64,000 nt of DNA from an uncultured Prevotellaceae bacterium (lineage in GTDB: Bacteria; Bacteroidota; Bacteroidia; Bacteroidales; Bacteroidaceae): the NCBI GenBank assembly GCA_902800495.1, contig CADCET010000001.1:1-64000 (forward strand). The letters are read 5' to 3'. Shown here in pieces: positions 8,645-16,819 of this stretch; the first letter of the stretch is position 1; each line of letters opens with the position of its first letter. The position numbers and the translations under genes are program-made. A model generated the notes under the pieces. It worked only from the letters and a program-made list of their open reading frames with translations, searched no databases and had not been told where the DNA came from.

Positions 8645-9703
8645 CTATTTCTTCATAAATGCCTTGATGCGGTCGGCAATGTTCTGCTTCAGGTTGTTGT
8701 AGAAGAAGCCGTAGTCGTTGAGGTGGTAACATTCGGGACCGAACAGGGGCACGGCGGCCTCTTCGTTGATGGCGAAGGGCTTCGCCTCGGCCGTGGTGAC
8801 GACGACGGAGCCGCGGATGGTGTCAACGCGGGCGTCGGCGATGCCGGGAACAGTGATTTTACACGTGATATTGTCCAGCGAACCGAGGTTGTCCTTGGCG
8901 GGGGCGTAAGTGTCGTCGCGCTTCCAGTTGATGGGGTTGATGCTCAGACCGCCAGGTGCCAGCGTCGCATTCTTGGCGTCCTTGTTGCCGACGCCTTCGG
9001 TATTCCACGAGACGATGACGCCCGTGTCGGTAGCTCCCTCGGCAAACTTCAGACCCGTGCGCTCAAGGAAGTCCTTGGTCACGGCGAAACCGATGGGATA
9101 GGCTGCCACCATGCGGCTCAGGTGCTCAGGATGCTTGGTCATGTAGTTCTCGAGCAGGTTCAACAGCGTCGAGGAACCCTGCGAGTGGCCGGCCAGGATG
9201 AACGGGCGACCCTGATTCAGGTGCGTCAGGAAGTAGTCGATGGCATCGGTAGCATCGAACCCCGACAGATAGTTGGTCACGAAGCGGTAGTCGGTGCCGG
9301 GCTTCGGCATGGAAATCTGGCGGTAGTAGGGCATGAAGATGTTGCAGCTCTCTTCGAAGACGCTGGTCTGGATGTGACGGACCATCTGGGCGCCGGCCAC
9401 CAGTTCGGAGTCGGTCACCTCGCATATCTGCACGGGGTCGCGGAAACCGGTCACCGTAGGATAGATGAAGAACACGTCGACGGGTTTCGTGGCCTCCTCA
9501 GCCCGCTCCACCCAGTTCTCGGCCTTGCTGTAGTCGAGCTTGGTCTGATACTTCTCAATGCCGGCGACGTCTTTCAGCACCTCGGGAATACTGTCCTGAG
9601 CGTCGGCGTCGGCGGCTTGCTTGTTACCACTCTTGCACGAGGCAACGGTCATGGCTGTCAGCATCGCCGATGCCAGCAGTACGAGGAAATTCTGTCTTTT
9701 CAT
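8645..9703 (-). CDS. DUF3089 lipoprotein, alpha/beta-hydrolase fold
   Basis: The product is a probable envelope-anchored hydrolase. A lipoprotein signal ends in TVASCKSG, with the lipid-bearing Cys at about residue 23 when counted from ATG 9703; ATG 9715 would add four residues. The body matches DUF3089, with FFIYPTV near the start of the fold and the nucleophile elbow GHSQGSSTLL (GxSxG). The substrate is unknown; relatives are called lysophospholipase-like. It follows the ABC permease genes on the same strand with a short gap, so it may be the last gene of that transcript. Confidence 0.8.
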   Translation of the reverse strand: MKRQNFLVLLASAMLTAMTVASCKSGNKQAADADAQDSIPEVLKDVAGIEKYQTKLDYSKAENWVERAEEATKPVDVFFIYPTVTGFRDPVQICEVTDSELVAGAQMVRHIQTSVFEESCNIFMPYYRQISMPKPGTDYRFVTNYLSGFDATDAIDYFLTHLNQGRPFILAGHSQGSSTLLNLLENYMTKHPEHLSRMVAAYPIGFAVTKDFLERTGLKFAEGATDTGVIVSWNTEGVGNKDAKNATLAPGGLSINPINWKRDDTYAPAKDNLGSLDNITCKITVPGIADARVDTIRGSVVVTTAEAKPFAINEEAAVPLFGPECYHLNDYGFFYNNLKQNIADRIKAFMKK

Positions 9704-9724
9704 TGTTCTATACATTATTTAATA

Positions 9725-10930
9725 TTAACTGTTTGCGTATTTCTTCATCAGCCGGAACTGATGTCTATACACGAGGCAGGCGAGGCCGAGATAGACGGCG
9801 GCCTGAATCCAGAGGATGCGCAGCTCGGGGAGAACCTGGCTGATTGAGGCTCCCATCGAGTTCACGCGGATGAAGGCGCGCACGCCGAAGGTGCTGGGGA
9901 ACAGCCACGACACGCCCTGCCAGTAGCCGGGGATGCTGGACTGCGGCCACGACACGCCGGTCATGAACAGCAGTGGCACGGAGACGAACACCATGAGCAG
10001 CATGACGTTCTCGCGGTATCGGATGAGGCACGAGACGGTCAGGCCGAAGAAGACGCAGGCCAGCGTGTAGGGCAGGAGCATCCAGAAGAGCGGCCAGCCC
10101 GTGCCCAACTGCGGGAACGAGAACATCGCGGGCACGGCCATCGACAGATAGGCCGCGGCGACGGCCCCGATCATGCCGTAACAGAGGGCCTTGCCCCACA
10201 CGATGCGGTAGGCGCCGCGGTAGTGCGGGTCGTCGTCGGGGATGAGCTGGCCGTTCTTGTGGCGCTCGCGGGCGGTACCGGCGGCCATGCCGATGCCGAG
10301 GGCGAGGGCCTGCTGCAGGATGAGCATGAGCACGGCGGGCAGCACGCACGAGCCGTAGCCGCCCGAGGGATTGTACATCGCCACGTCGTCGACCTTGAGG
10401 GGCTGCGCCGTGATGGCGTCCTCGCGCTTGGTGTAGTTGCCGGCGCGCTTGATGCTCATACCCGCGCCGAGGCGGCCCGCCTCGACCATCGCGGTCTGAT
10501 AGACGGCCTTGTAGGCCAGCATCAGGCTCATGTCGCAATAGACGCTGACGTGGGCCTGCTCGCCTCGGTTGACACGCTCGGCGAAGTCCGACGGGATGAG
10601 GTAGATACCCTTCACCAGCTGACGGCTCACTAAGGAGCGGGCCTCGTCGAGGTCTTGGGCATAATACTTGATGCAGACGTCGGGCGAGGCGTCGCAGTCG
10701 TTGATGAACTGCCGCGACAGTGCCGAGTGCGACTGGTCGACGACCACCACGGGCGTCTCATGCAGCGTCTCGTTATTGTATATCCACGAGTAGAGCAGCG
10801 GGTAGCCCAGTGGCACCACGACGAGGAACATCAGCACGCCCTCGTCCTTGACAACCTTCACCAGCTCGTTGCGGAAGATATGGAGCACGTCGGTAAAGTG
10901 CTCGCGTAGTCGGTTAAGGAATGTAGACAT
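9725..10930 (-). CDS. ABC-2 type transporter permease (second of pair)
   Basis: This inner-membrane permease (401 residues) belongs to the YhhJ/ABC2_membrane_3 type used in efflux with an HlyD adaptor and TolC. One membrane helix at about 30-52 is followed by a periplasmic region of about 130 residues (VVVVDQSHSALSRQF is typical), then five or six helices to the C-terminus. It overlaps the preceding permease gene by 17 bases, which indicates co-translation. It contains no Walker motifs, and no ATPase gene lies in the operon. Confidence 0.88.
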   Translation of the reverse strand: MSTFLNRLREHFTDVLHIFRNELVKVVKDEGVLMFLVVVPLGYPLLYSWIYNNETLHETPVVVVDQSHSALSRQFINDCDASPDVCIKYYAQDLDEARSLVSRQLVKGIYLIPSDFAERVNRGEQAHVSVYCDMSLMLAYKAVYQTAMVEAGRLGAGMSIKRAGNYTKREDAITAQPLKVDDVAMYNPSGGYGSCVLPAVLMLILQQALALGIGMAAGTARERHKNGQLIPDDDPHYRGAYRIVWGKALCYGMIGAVAAAYLSMAVPAMFSFPQLGTGWPLFWMLLPYTLACVFFGLTVSCLIRYRENVMLLMVFVSVPLLFMTGVSWPQSSIPGYWQGVSWLFPSTFGVRAFIRVNSMGASISQVLPELRILWIQAAVYLGLACLVYRHQFRLMKKYANS

Positions 10931-12086
10931 AATTCAGCATTGCGTTTTTGACTTTACTAAGCACGAACCAGGGCAGCAGCGTGAAGGCCACGAGTGCCAC
11001 GAGGTAGAACCAGACGTCGATGACGGGGAAGCCGTTCAGCACGGTGGCCTGATAGATCATCCAGTAATGACGCAGCGGGAACAGCCACGACATGGCCTGC
11101 AGCGGGGCGTCCATGCCGACCACGGGGAACGCCGAGCCGCACATCGAGATGGAGAGCACCGACCACAGGGACGAGATGCTCATTGACATGCGCAGCGACG
11201 GCATCAGTCCGAAGGCGAAGATGCCGAAGCCGAGGCCGGCTGACACCTGCAGCAGCGTGAGCCGCACGATGCTCCACACGCCGCCGAGCCGCGGGAAATG
11301 GAGCACGTCGAAGATGTACCATTGATAGAGGAATATGACGAGCAGGAAGACCAGCGCGTGGACAATGTACTTGCCCAGGATGGCCACGACGATGTTGCCG
11401 TCGGCCAGGGCGAGCCACTCCTTGCCCGTGTCGAACTTCATTTCCATGCCGAGGGCGTAGGCCGAAAGCAGTGCCATGAAGAGCATCAGGATGCCCGGCA
11501 CGAAGACCGTCGTCAGCGAGTAGTTGTACGAGCCCTGCGGGTTGGCTATCATGTGCGCATCGACGGTGACAGGCTGAAGCGCCGCCTTGATTTGTTGCTT
11601 CGAGGCACCCTTGGCCGCCAGCATCGACTGTCCGACGGCCGCCGAGCCCAGCGTGCCGATGGTCTTCATGTCCTTCATCGCCATCGAGCCGGCCGTCATG
11701 CAGGTCATCGTGTAGTAGTACGAAATCGTCGGCTGACGGCCCGCAAGCAGCTTGGCCGACGTGCCCTCGGGGATGAGCAGGTAAGCATACACCTTGCCCT
11801 CCTGCATCGCATTGCGCGCCTCGGTGACGTTGGCAAACCGATAGACCACCCGCGACGACTGCATGGCGTCGAGGTTGCGGATGAGACCGCGCGACGTCGC
11901 CGAGTTGTCCTGGTCGACCACGCCGACGGGCAGGTCCAGAGCCACGCCGTCGTCGAGCATCGTGGTGAAGAACACCACCAGCAGCACGGGGAACACCACC
12001 ATGCAGAAGCCGTAGATGCGGTTCTTGCGGATGATGATGTCAAGTTCGCGCAGCGCGATGTTTCCGATATTTGTGAGATATTTCAT
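10914..12086 (-). CDS. ABC-2 type transporter permease (first of pair)
   Basis: This 390-residue inner-membrane permease is a paralogue of the next gene. It has a helix at about 25-45, a periplasmic domain starting VGVVDQDNSATSRGLIRN, and a C-terminal block of about five helices. The two permeases probably form a heterodimeric channel. It lies 33 bases after the HlyD-type adaptor gene. The exported substrate cannot be read from the sequence; relatives take part in drug or lipid export. Confidence 0.88.
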   Translation of the reverse strand: MKYLTNIGNIALRELDIIIRKNRIYGFCMVVFPVLLVVFFTTMLDDGVALDLPVGVVDQDNSATSRGLIRNLDAMQSSRVVYRFANVTEARNAMQEGKVYAYLLIPEGTSAKLLAGRQPTISYYYTMTCMTAGSMAMKDMKTIGTLGSAAVGQSMLAAKGASKQQIKAALQPVTVDAHMIANPQGSYNYSLTTVFVPGILMLFMALLSAYALGMEMKFDTGKEWLALADGNIVVAILGKYIVHALVFLLVIFLYQWYIFDVLHFPRLGGVWSIVRLTLLQVSAGLGFGIFAFGLMPSLRMSMSISSLWSVLSISMCGSAFPVVGMDAPLQAMSWLFPLRHYWMIYQATVLNGFPVIDVWFYLVALVAFTLLPWFVLSKVKNAMLNYVYIP

Positions 12087-12119
12087 TATAGCGGAAGCAA
12101 ATTATTCACTGTTCACTAT

Positions 12120-13112
12120 TCACTTCTCCAGTATCACCGACATGCCCGGACGGACGTCCTTCACGGCAGTGGTCGGACGGGCTTTCACCTCGAACGTCTT
12201 CTGGTCGTACTGGCCGCTGGCCTTCGTGGCCTTCCACACGGCGAACGAGCCCTTGTCCTTCATCGACGTCACCTTCATCGTCGTCTCCGCGTCGAGGGCG
12301 GGAATCCTCACTTTTAGCTCCGCACCCACCTTGATGTCCTTCAGCTGGTCCTCGCGGATGTTGAACGTCGCCCACTGGTCGTCCATCACGGCAATCGACA
12401 TAATCGGCGTACCTGTGCCGACGAGTTCACCCACCTTCGGGTAGACGTCGGTCACCTCGCCAGCCATCTGCGCCACCTGCACAGTCTCCTTGATGTAGCT
12501 CGTCACCTCCTGCACGGCACCGCGGGCCTGACCCACCGTGGCCGATGCGGCGCGCTTCTCCTCGGCGCGGGCTCCGTTCACCGCCATGTCATACTGACTC
12601 TGCGCGGCCTTCACTTGGGCCTGCGCCGACTTGTACATCGCCTCGGCCTCGTCGAACTTCTGCGCGCTGACCACCTCCTCTTCAAAGAGCGCCTTCACGC
12701 GGTTGTACGACTTCTCGGCAACCTCCAGTCCGGCCTTGGCCTGCTCCAATAGCTGCTTGGCGGCCTGAATCTGCTCCTTGCGCGCGCCGTTCTTGGCCAT
12801 CTGCTCCATAGCGGCGGCAGCGTCCACGGCACTCTGTGCCTGCGCCATCTTCGCCTCCACCTCGGGAGCCTCGATGATGGCCAGCGTGTCGCCCACCTGA
12901 ACCATGTCGCCCTCCTTCACAAGGAGTTCCAGGATGCGCCCGGGCACCTTGCCCGACACGCGGTACTCCTCGACCTCCATCTCGCCCTGTATCACTTCCG
13001 GGTCGCGCCCCAAGGCGAGGAAACCGATGAGCGCCACGATTGCTACTACTGCTGAGAAACCTGCCACAGCCAGCAGGATGTTGTTATGCTGTTCTTTTGC
13101 TTTGTCTGCCAT
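12120..13112 (-). CDS. HlyD-family periplasmic adaptor subunit
   Basis: The 330-residue adaptor should link the ABC permeases to TolC. It has an N-terminal membrane anchor (residues about 11-32), a biotinyl-lipoyl half-site (EYRVSGKVPGRILELLVKEG), a long Ala/Gln/Glu-rich coiled-coil hairpin (about 80-210), the second half-site (QMAGEVTDVYPKVGELVGTG) and a beta-barrel domain. This is close to the E. coli YhiI layout. A 179-base gap filled with short AT-rich repeats separates it from the TolC gene. Confidence 0.92.
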   Translation of the reverse strand: MADKAKEQHNNILLAVAGFSAVVAIVALIGFLALGRDPEVIQGEMEVEEYRVSGKVPGRILELLVKEGDMVQVGDTLAIIEAPEVEAKMAQAQSAVDAAAAMEQMAKNGARKEQIQAAKQLLEQAKAGLEVAEKSYNRVKALFEEEVVSAQKFDEAEAMYKSAQAQVKAAQSQYDMAVNGARAEEKRAASATVGQARGAVQEVTSYIKETVQVAQMAGEVTDVYPKVGELVGTGTPIMSIAVMDDQWATFNIREDQLKDIKVGAELKVRIPALDAETTMKVTSMKDKGSFAVWKATKASGQYDQKTFEVKARPTTAVKDVRPGMSVILEK

Positions 13113-13291
13113 AATGATGTTTTGTTTTTAAATTTGTATTTAGACTTTAGAATTTAGAGTTCTTGCAAAAGCCAAGCGGCAAAGCCGAGCGGTTGCCTTT
13201 GGCAATTAGGAATTAGGAGTTTAGAATTAATTCTTAATTTGTAATTCTTACTCGGCGTAGCCGACAACTCTTAATTCTCAACTCTTAACTC
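13113..13291. repeat. AT-rich short-repeat spacer between hlyD-like and tolC-like genes
   Basis: The gap is made of repeated AATTAGGAATTAGGAG and CTCTTAATTCTCAACTCTTAA units around 7-9 bases, in both orientations, so parts can fold back. No gene or promoter box was found. The same style of repeat is seen inside the TolC-type gene and in other gaps. Confidence 0.6.
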
Positions 13292-14812
13292 TTAATTCGA
13301 AAGCGTTCCGAGGGCTTTTTGCAGTTCCACCTCTGAGAGCTTCACGCCGATTTCCGCGTCGATGAGCTGCGACTGCGCGGCATTCCATGCCGTCTGCGCC
13401 TCCATCACCGTCGTAAACGATGCCGTGCCCTCCTTGAAGGCGAGGTTTGCCATGCGCAGGTTCTCGTCGGCATTCGCCACGTTTGACTGCGCCATCGTCA
13501 GCTTCTTCTGAGCCTCCTTCACCTTGAAGTTGCTCTGGCGCACCTGCAGACTGATCATCTCACGGGCGTCCTCCAGTTCGAGGTTCGCCATGGCCGTGGC
13601 ACCCTTTGAGGCGCGCACCTTATACTTCACGTCGCCCCAGTTCCACACTGGAACGCGCACCACAACGCCCACGTTCCACACGCCGCCGAACTTCTTCTCG
13701 AAGCCGTTGAACGTGTTGGGGTTCGACACCATGTATCCGCCCATCAGCAGCACCGTCGGCAGGTTCCCCGCCTTCAGCGCGTTCGTCGTCTGCTTACTGA
13801 GGTCAACGGTGTTCTGCAGCACCTTCAGCTCCGGCCGGTTCGCATACGCTGCATCTGGGAGAGCAGTAGCAAATTCCATTCCCGCTGACGCGCCTACCCG
13901 TTGCCTTTCACTCTTCACTCTTAACTCTTCACTTTCCTCGTCCGCCAGCGTAATCTCTTCGTCCTCGTCCAGCCCAATCAGCTGGCACAGCAGCATCTTC
14001 GACAGCGCCAGGCCGTCCTGCACCTGCGTCAGTGCCATCTCGGCCTCGTTCACGCGCACGCCGACGCTCAGCCCGTCGCCCTTCGTGGCCACGCCCTGGT
14101 CGATCATCTTCTGCACGTCGCCCTTCAGCTTCTTCACGAGCTCCACGTAGCTCTCGGCTAACGTCTGCTTATGACGGAGCGACACCACCTGCCAGTACAC
14201 CTGGTCTATATTATATAAGGTGTTCTGCCGCTTCATCTCTAATGTGTTCGCCGCCATCTTTTCGTTGATGTCGGCTATCTTGTTCGCCGCCACCAATGCG
14301 CCACCCATGAACACGGGCTGTGTCACCGTCACCGCGCCGCCGAACATATTCCGCGTGTCCGTCCGGAAACCCTCCACGATGCCCTCACCGACTTGGTTGA
14401 GAGTGCCGCCGAAGGCCGCCATGTCGCCGGCCATCTTCTGTTGCGTCGCTGCCGGCAACTGCGATGCCAACGGTGCCAGTGCGTCCTGCAGCTTCGCCGT
14501 CGTGTTCGTGCCCATGTTGCTGAGCGCCTCCTTCTGGTCGTCGTTGAGGATGGACATCTCGCGGCTCATCCATAGATACCCGCCCACGGCGTTCACCTTC
14601 GGCAGATACGCTGTACGTGCCGACTTCCGCAGGTTGGCGTTCACCTCCTGCTTCATCTTCGCCACGCTCATCTGTTTGTTGTTCCTCAGCGCCATCGCCC
14701 TGCAGCTGTCGAGCGTCAATAGCCTTTGAGCTTGGACACTGAGCGAACAGTGAACAGCGAAGAGCAACGTCAGTAGCGACACTGAAGCAATTCTTGTTTT
14801 TGTTCTTTTCAT
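13292..14812 (-). CDS. TolC-family outer membrane efflux protein
   Basis: The 506-residue product has a signal peptide (to about residue 29, LSVQAQ) and two TolC-type repeats: LTLDSCRAMALRNNKQMSVA starts the first and the second half ends LQKALGTL. Long helices rich in Ala, Gln and Asn follow the family pattern. It is the outer-membrane duct of the efflux system encoded downstream. An odd acidic segment, EESEELRVKSERQR at about residues 287-300, is encoded by GA-rich short repeats (13900-13945) like those found in gaps of this genome and looks like a tolerated in-frame insertion. The acid phosphatase gene lies 18 bases upstream. Confidence 0.92.
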   Translation of the reverse strand: MKRTKTRIASVSLLTLLFAVHCSLSVQAQRLLTLDSCRAMALRNNKQMSVAKMKQEVNANLRKSARTAYLPKVNAVGGYLWMSREMSILNDDQKEALSNMGTNTTAKLQDALAPLASQLPAATQQKMAGDMAAFGGTLNQVGEGIVEGFRTDTRNMFGGAVTVTQPVFMGGALVAANKIADINEKMAANTLEMKRQNTLYNIDQVYWQVVSLRHKQTLAESYVELVKKLKGDVQKMIDQGVATKGDGLSVGVRVNEAEMALTQVQDGLALSKMLLCQLIGLDEDEEITLADEESEELRVKSERQRVGASAGMEFATALPDAAYANRPELKVLQNTVDLSKQTTNALKAGNLPTVLLMGGYMVSNPNTFNGFEKKFGGVWNVGVVVRVPVWNWGDVKYKVRASKGATAMANLELEDAREMISLQVRQSNFKVKEAQKKLTMAQSNVANADENLRMANLAFKEGTASFTTVMEAQTAWNAAQSQLIDAEIGVKLSEVELQKALGTLSN

Positions 14813-14830
14813 GATGATATGGTTTATGTG

Positions 14831-15622
14831 TTATTTTGCAGCCTTTGCACGTTTCTTGGCCTCTTTCTTGTACGCTTTCACCTCAGCGGCGGTGGCAAGT
14901 CCCTTCTTGACGCGGAACTCCTGACGTGCCAGGCGCATCTGTTGCAGGAAACGCTCACTGGTGTGCAATCTGGCGTAGGCGGCAGAAGCGGCCAGACGGG
15001 CGGCATCGACATCGCTCTGCCAATGGGCACCAACGATGACGCGGCTCTCGCCGTACATCAAGCCTCGTGCTAAAAGCGTGTCGGCACGGTCGGGATTGAT
15101 CTCTGAGAGCAGCAGGGCAGAACTCCAGCCTAAGAGGGTGTGCCCCGAGGGGTAGCTGCCGTTCTTGCGCAGGTGCGGCTCGTCTTCAGGATACAGTGTA
15201 GTCTCATTGAAGCGCATAAAGGGACGCTTACGCATGTAATATTTCTTCGGCCATTTGCAGATGCTGTCGCACGTGGCTGTTCCCTCGCGCAGCACCTTGT
15301 AGATCTCGGGGGTTTCCTCCTTGGAGATCTGCAGGTCGAAAGGCTCGCTGAATTCACGGATGATACAGTCGATACCATAGACGGCGTCACGGATGGCAAT
15401 GTCGGCGCGCTCCTTGTTGAGGCGCATCGTCTTGCCCCAGAAATACTGGGTGATGTCGTAAGCAAAGTGTGCACTCATGGTGTCGGGTGGGGCAGGACAC
15501 CACTTCAGCATGTCGGGCATTTCACTGGTGGTGAAATACGCATCGACGGGCGTTTTGTCACTCTGTGCAGAAGCACATACAGTTGCCATCGTCATGATGG
15601 CCAGAATCATTGTCTTTTTCAT
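14831..15622 (-). CDS. Class A nonspecific acid phosphatase (PAP2 superfamily)
   Basis: The periplasmic enzyme should release phosphate from organic monoesters. The 263-residue product has a signal peptide (ending CASAQS) and the whole PAP2 signature: KKYYMRKRP (K-x6-RP), GSYPSGHTLLGW (PSGH) and SRVIVGAHWQSDVDA (SR-x5-H-x3-D). This is the PhoN/PhoC type. The upstream neighbour encodes an OprP-type porin, which fits a phosphate-scavenging role, although phosphate control was not seen in the sequence. The C-terminus is Lys/Ala-rich (KKEAKKRAKAAK). Confidence 0.9.
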   Translation of the reverse strand: MKKTMILAIMTMATVCASAQSDKTPVDAYFTTSEMPDMLKWCPAPPDTMSAHFAYDITQYFWGKTMRLNKERADIAIRDAVYGIDCIIREFSEPFDLQISKEETPEIYKVLREGTATCDSICKWPKKYYMRKRPFMRFNETTLYPEDEPHLRKNGSYPSGHTLLGWSSALLLSEINPDRADTLLARGLMYGESRVIVGAHWQSDVDAARLAASAAYARLHTSERFLQQMRLARQEFRVKKGLATAAEVKAYKKEAKKRAKAAK

Positions 15623-15659
15623 ATTCTTTATGATTTGTGTTTTGTTCTCTGTCTCTTTC

Positions 15660-16808
15660 TCAGAATTTCACTTGTAGTCGGGTTTCGAGGATGCTCACTT
15701 CGTTATTGGCAAACCCCTCGCGGTTGGTCACCTTCGTATACGATGCGCGCACACGCCAGATCATATACTTGTTGGGATAGAAATTGTAGCAAAGTGCCCA
15801 GTCGTTGAGATAACCGCCATAGATGCCTGCTGTAGCGTCAGAGAGCGACGTGTAGTTATACTGTAGGCACAGCTCCATGTTGCCGGGGTCGGGCGTGGCA
15901 ATGCCACCGTCGCCCATGTTGGGACTGTAATTGCGCCCTTTGATGAGTCCACGCAGGGTGACGTATGCACCGCTGCCCGTGAAGGTTTCCTGTTGGTTGT
16001 CGCGGGTAATCGAATTGAGGAAGTACTGCCCGACGACGGCAAAGCGACCGTAAGAATACATAGCCTCTGGCGAGAACTTGTACATCGTCTTGGCATCGGT
16101 GACAACGGCACTCTGTGAGTTGATCTTTGCCACACGTGTCGGCCAACGGGTATTCAGGGTGAACTGCTTGTGGTTCAGTGCGTCGTTGCTGTTGTAGCGC
16201 GCTCCCTCAATGCCGCCGCTGATACCCACCTGCAGCATCTTTCCACGCTCGGCAAACGGACGGTAGAGCAAGCGGGTCATAGCTCCGAGGGCTTCATTGC
16301 CCGTCGCGTCCGTCGTCTGTTTCATGGCGTCGGTCTCTACAACGACACTGGCCGTAGCCAGAAATTTCTTGGCAGAGTGCTCATACATCAATCCAATCAT
16401 TCGGTCGTTGTTGAACACCGCATTGCTCTGGGGCTCTTCCATCGTCTCCTTGAACGACGAACTGGTGCTGCTTTGGAAGCCGTACTGATGAATGAAGTAG
16501 CCGCCACGGACGAAGTTCTGCTTGTCGAAGTCGTATTCTAACCACACGTCCTTCATATTCACCTTGCCGTAGGCATAGCCCATGTCAATCTTGCCTTTCC
16601 ATTTGTCGTAGCTGAAACCTACGCCGACGCGCATATCGGGGATGCCGACACCGCTGTTCAGTTCGTCCTCCTGATGCTGGGGGTTGATGTAGGCAGCGTC
16701 GAAGAGGATACGTCCCGACGGTTTAGCCGTCAGCTTCGGTTCTTCCTGTGCATAGGCTGCCGCTATGGCCAGTCCCATTGTCATAATGGTTAAAAGTCTG
16801 TTCTTCAT
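15660..16808 (-). CDS. OprO/OprP-type outer-membrane porin
   Basis: The 382-residue product has a signal peptide (ending AAAYAQ) and a beta-barrel body ending LETRLQVKF. Features such as FDKQNFVRGGYFIHQYGF and the RxLxYRPF pattern fit the phosphate-selective porin O/P family. In this group the ligand is often unproven and may be phosphate, pyrophosphate or another anion. It is 11 bases downstream of the patatin-like gene and 37 bases upstream of the acid phosphatase gene, so the three are probably one transcript. Confidence 0.78.
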   Translation of the reverse strand: MKNRLLTIMTMGLAIAAAYAQEEPKLTAKPSGRILFDAAYINPQHQEDELNSGVGIPDMRVGVGFSYDKWKGKIDMGYAYGKVNMKDVWLEYDFDKQNFVRGGYFIHQYGFQSSTSSSFKETMEEPQSNAVFNNDRMIGLMYEHSAKKFLATASVVVETDAMKQTTDATGNEALGAMTRLLYRPFAERGKMLQVGISGGIEGARYNSNDALNHKQFTLNTRWPTRVAKINSQSAVVTDAKTMYKFSPEAMYSYGRFAVVGQYFLNSITRDNQQETFTGSGAYVTLRGLIKGRNYSPNMGDGGIATPDPGNMELCLQYNYTSLSDATAGIYGGYLNDWALCYNFYPNKYMIWRVRASYTKVTNREGFANNEVSILETRLQVKF

Positions 16809-16819
16809 ATTGGTGTTTA

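Noticed and set aside
8586-8732. 49-residue N-terminal extension of the SpoIIE-type gene
   Set aside because: It would include the -7 box and overlap the next gene, and its composition is unlike a signal or sensor domain.
11298-12317. 339-codon plus-strand open frame
   Set aside because: It is antisense to the ABC permease and HlyD-type genes, rich in Arg, His and Gly, and has no recognisable motif or promoter.
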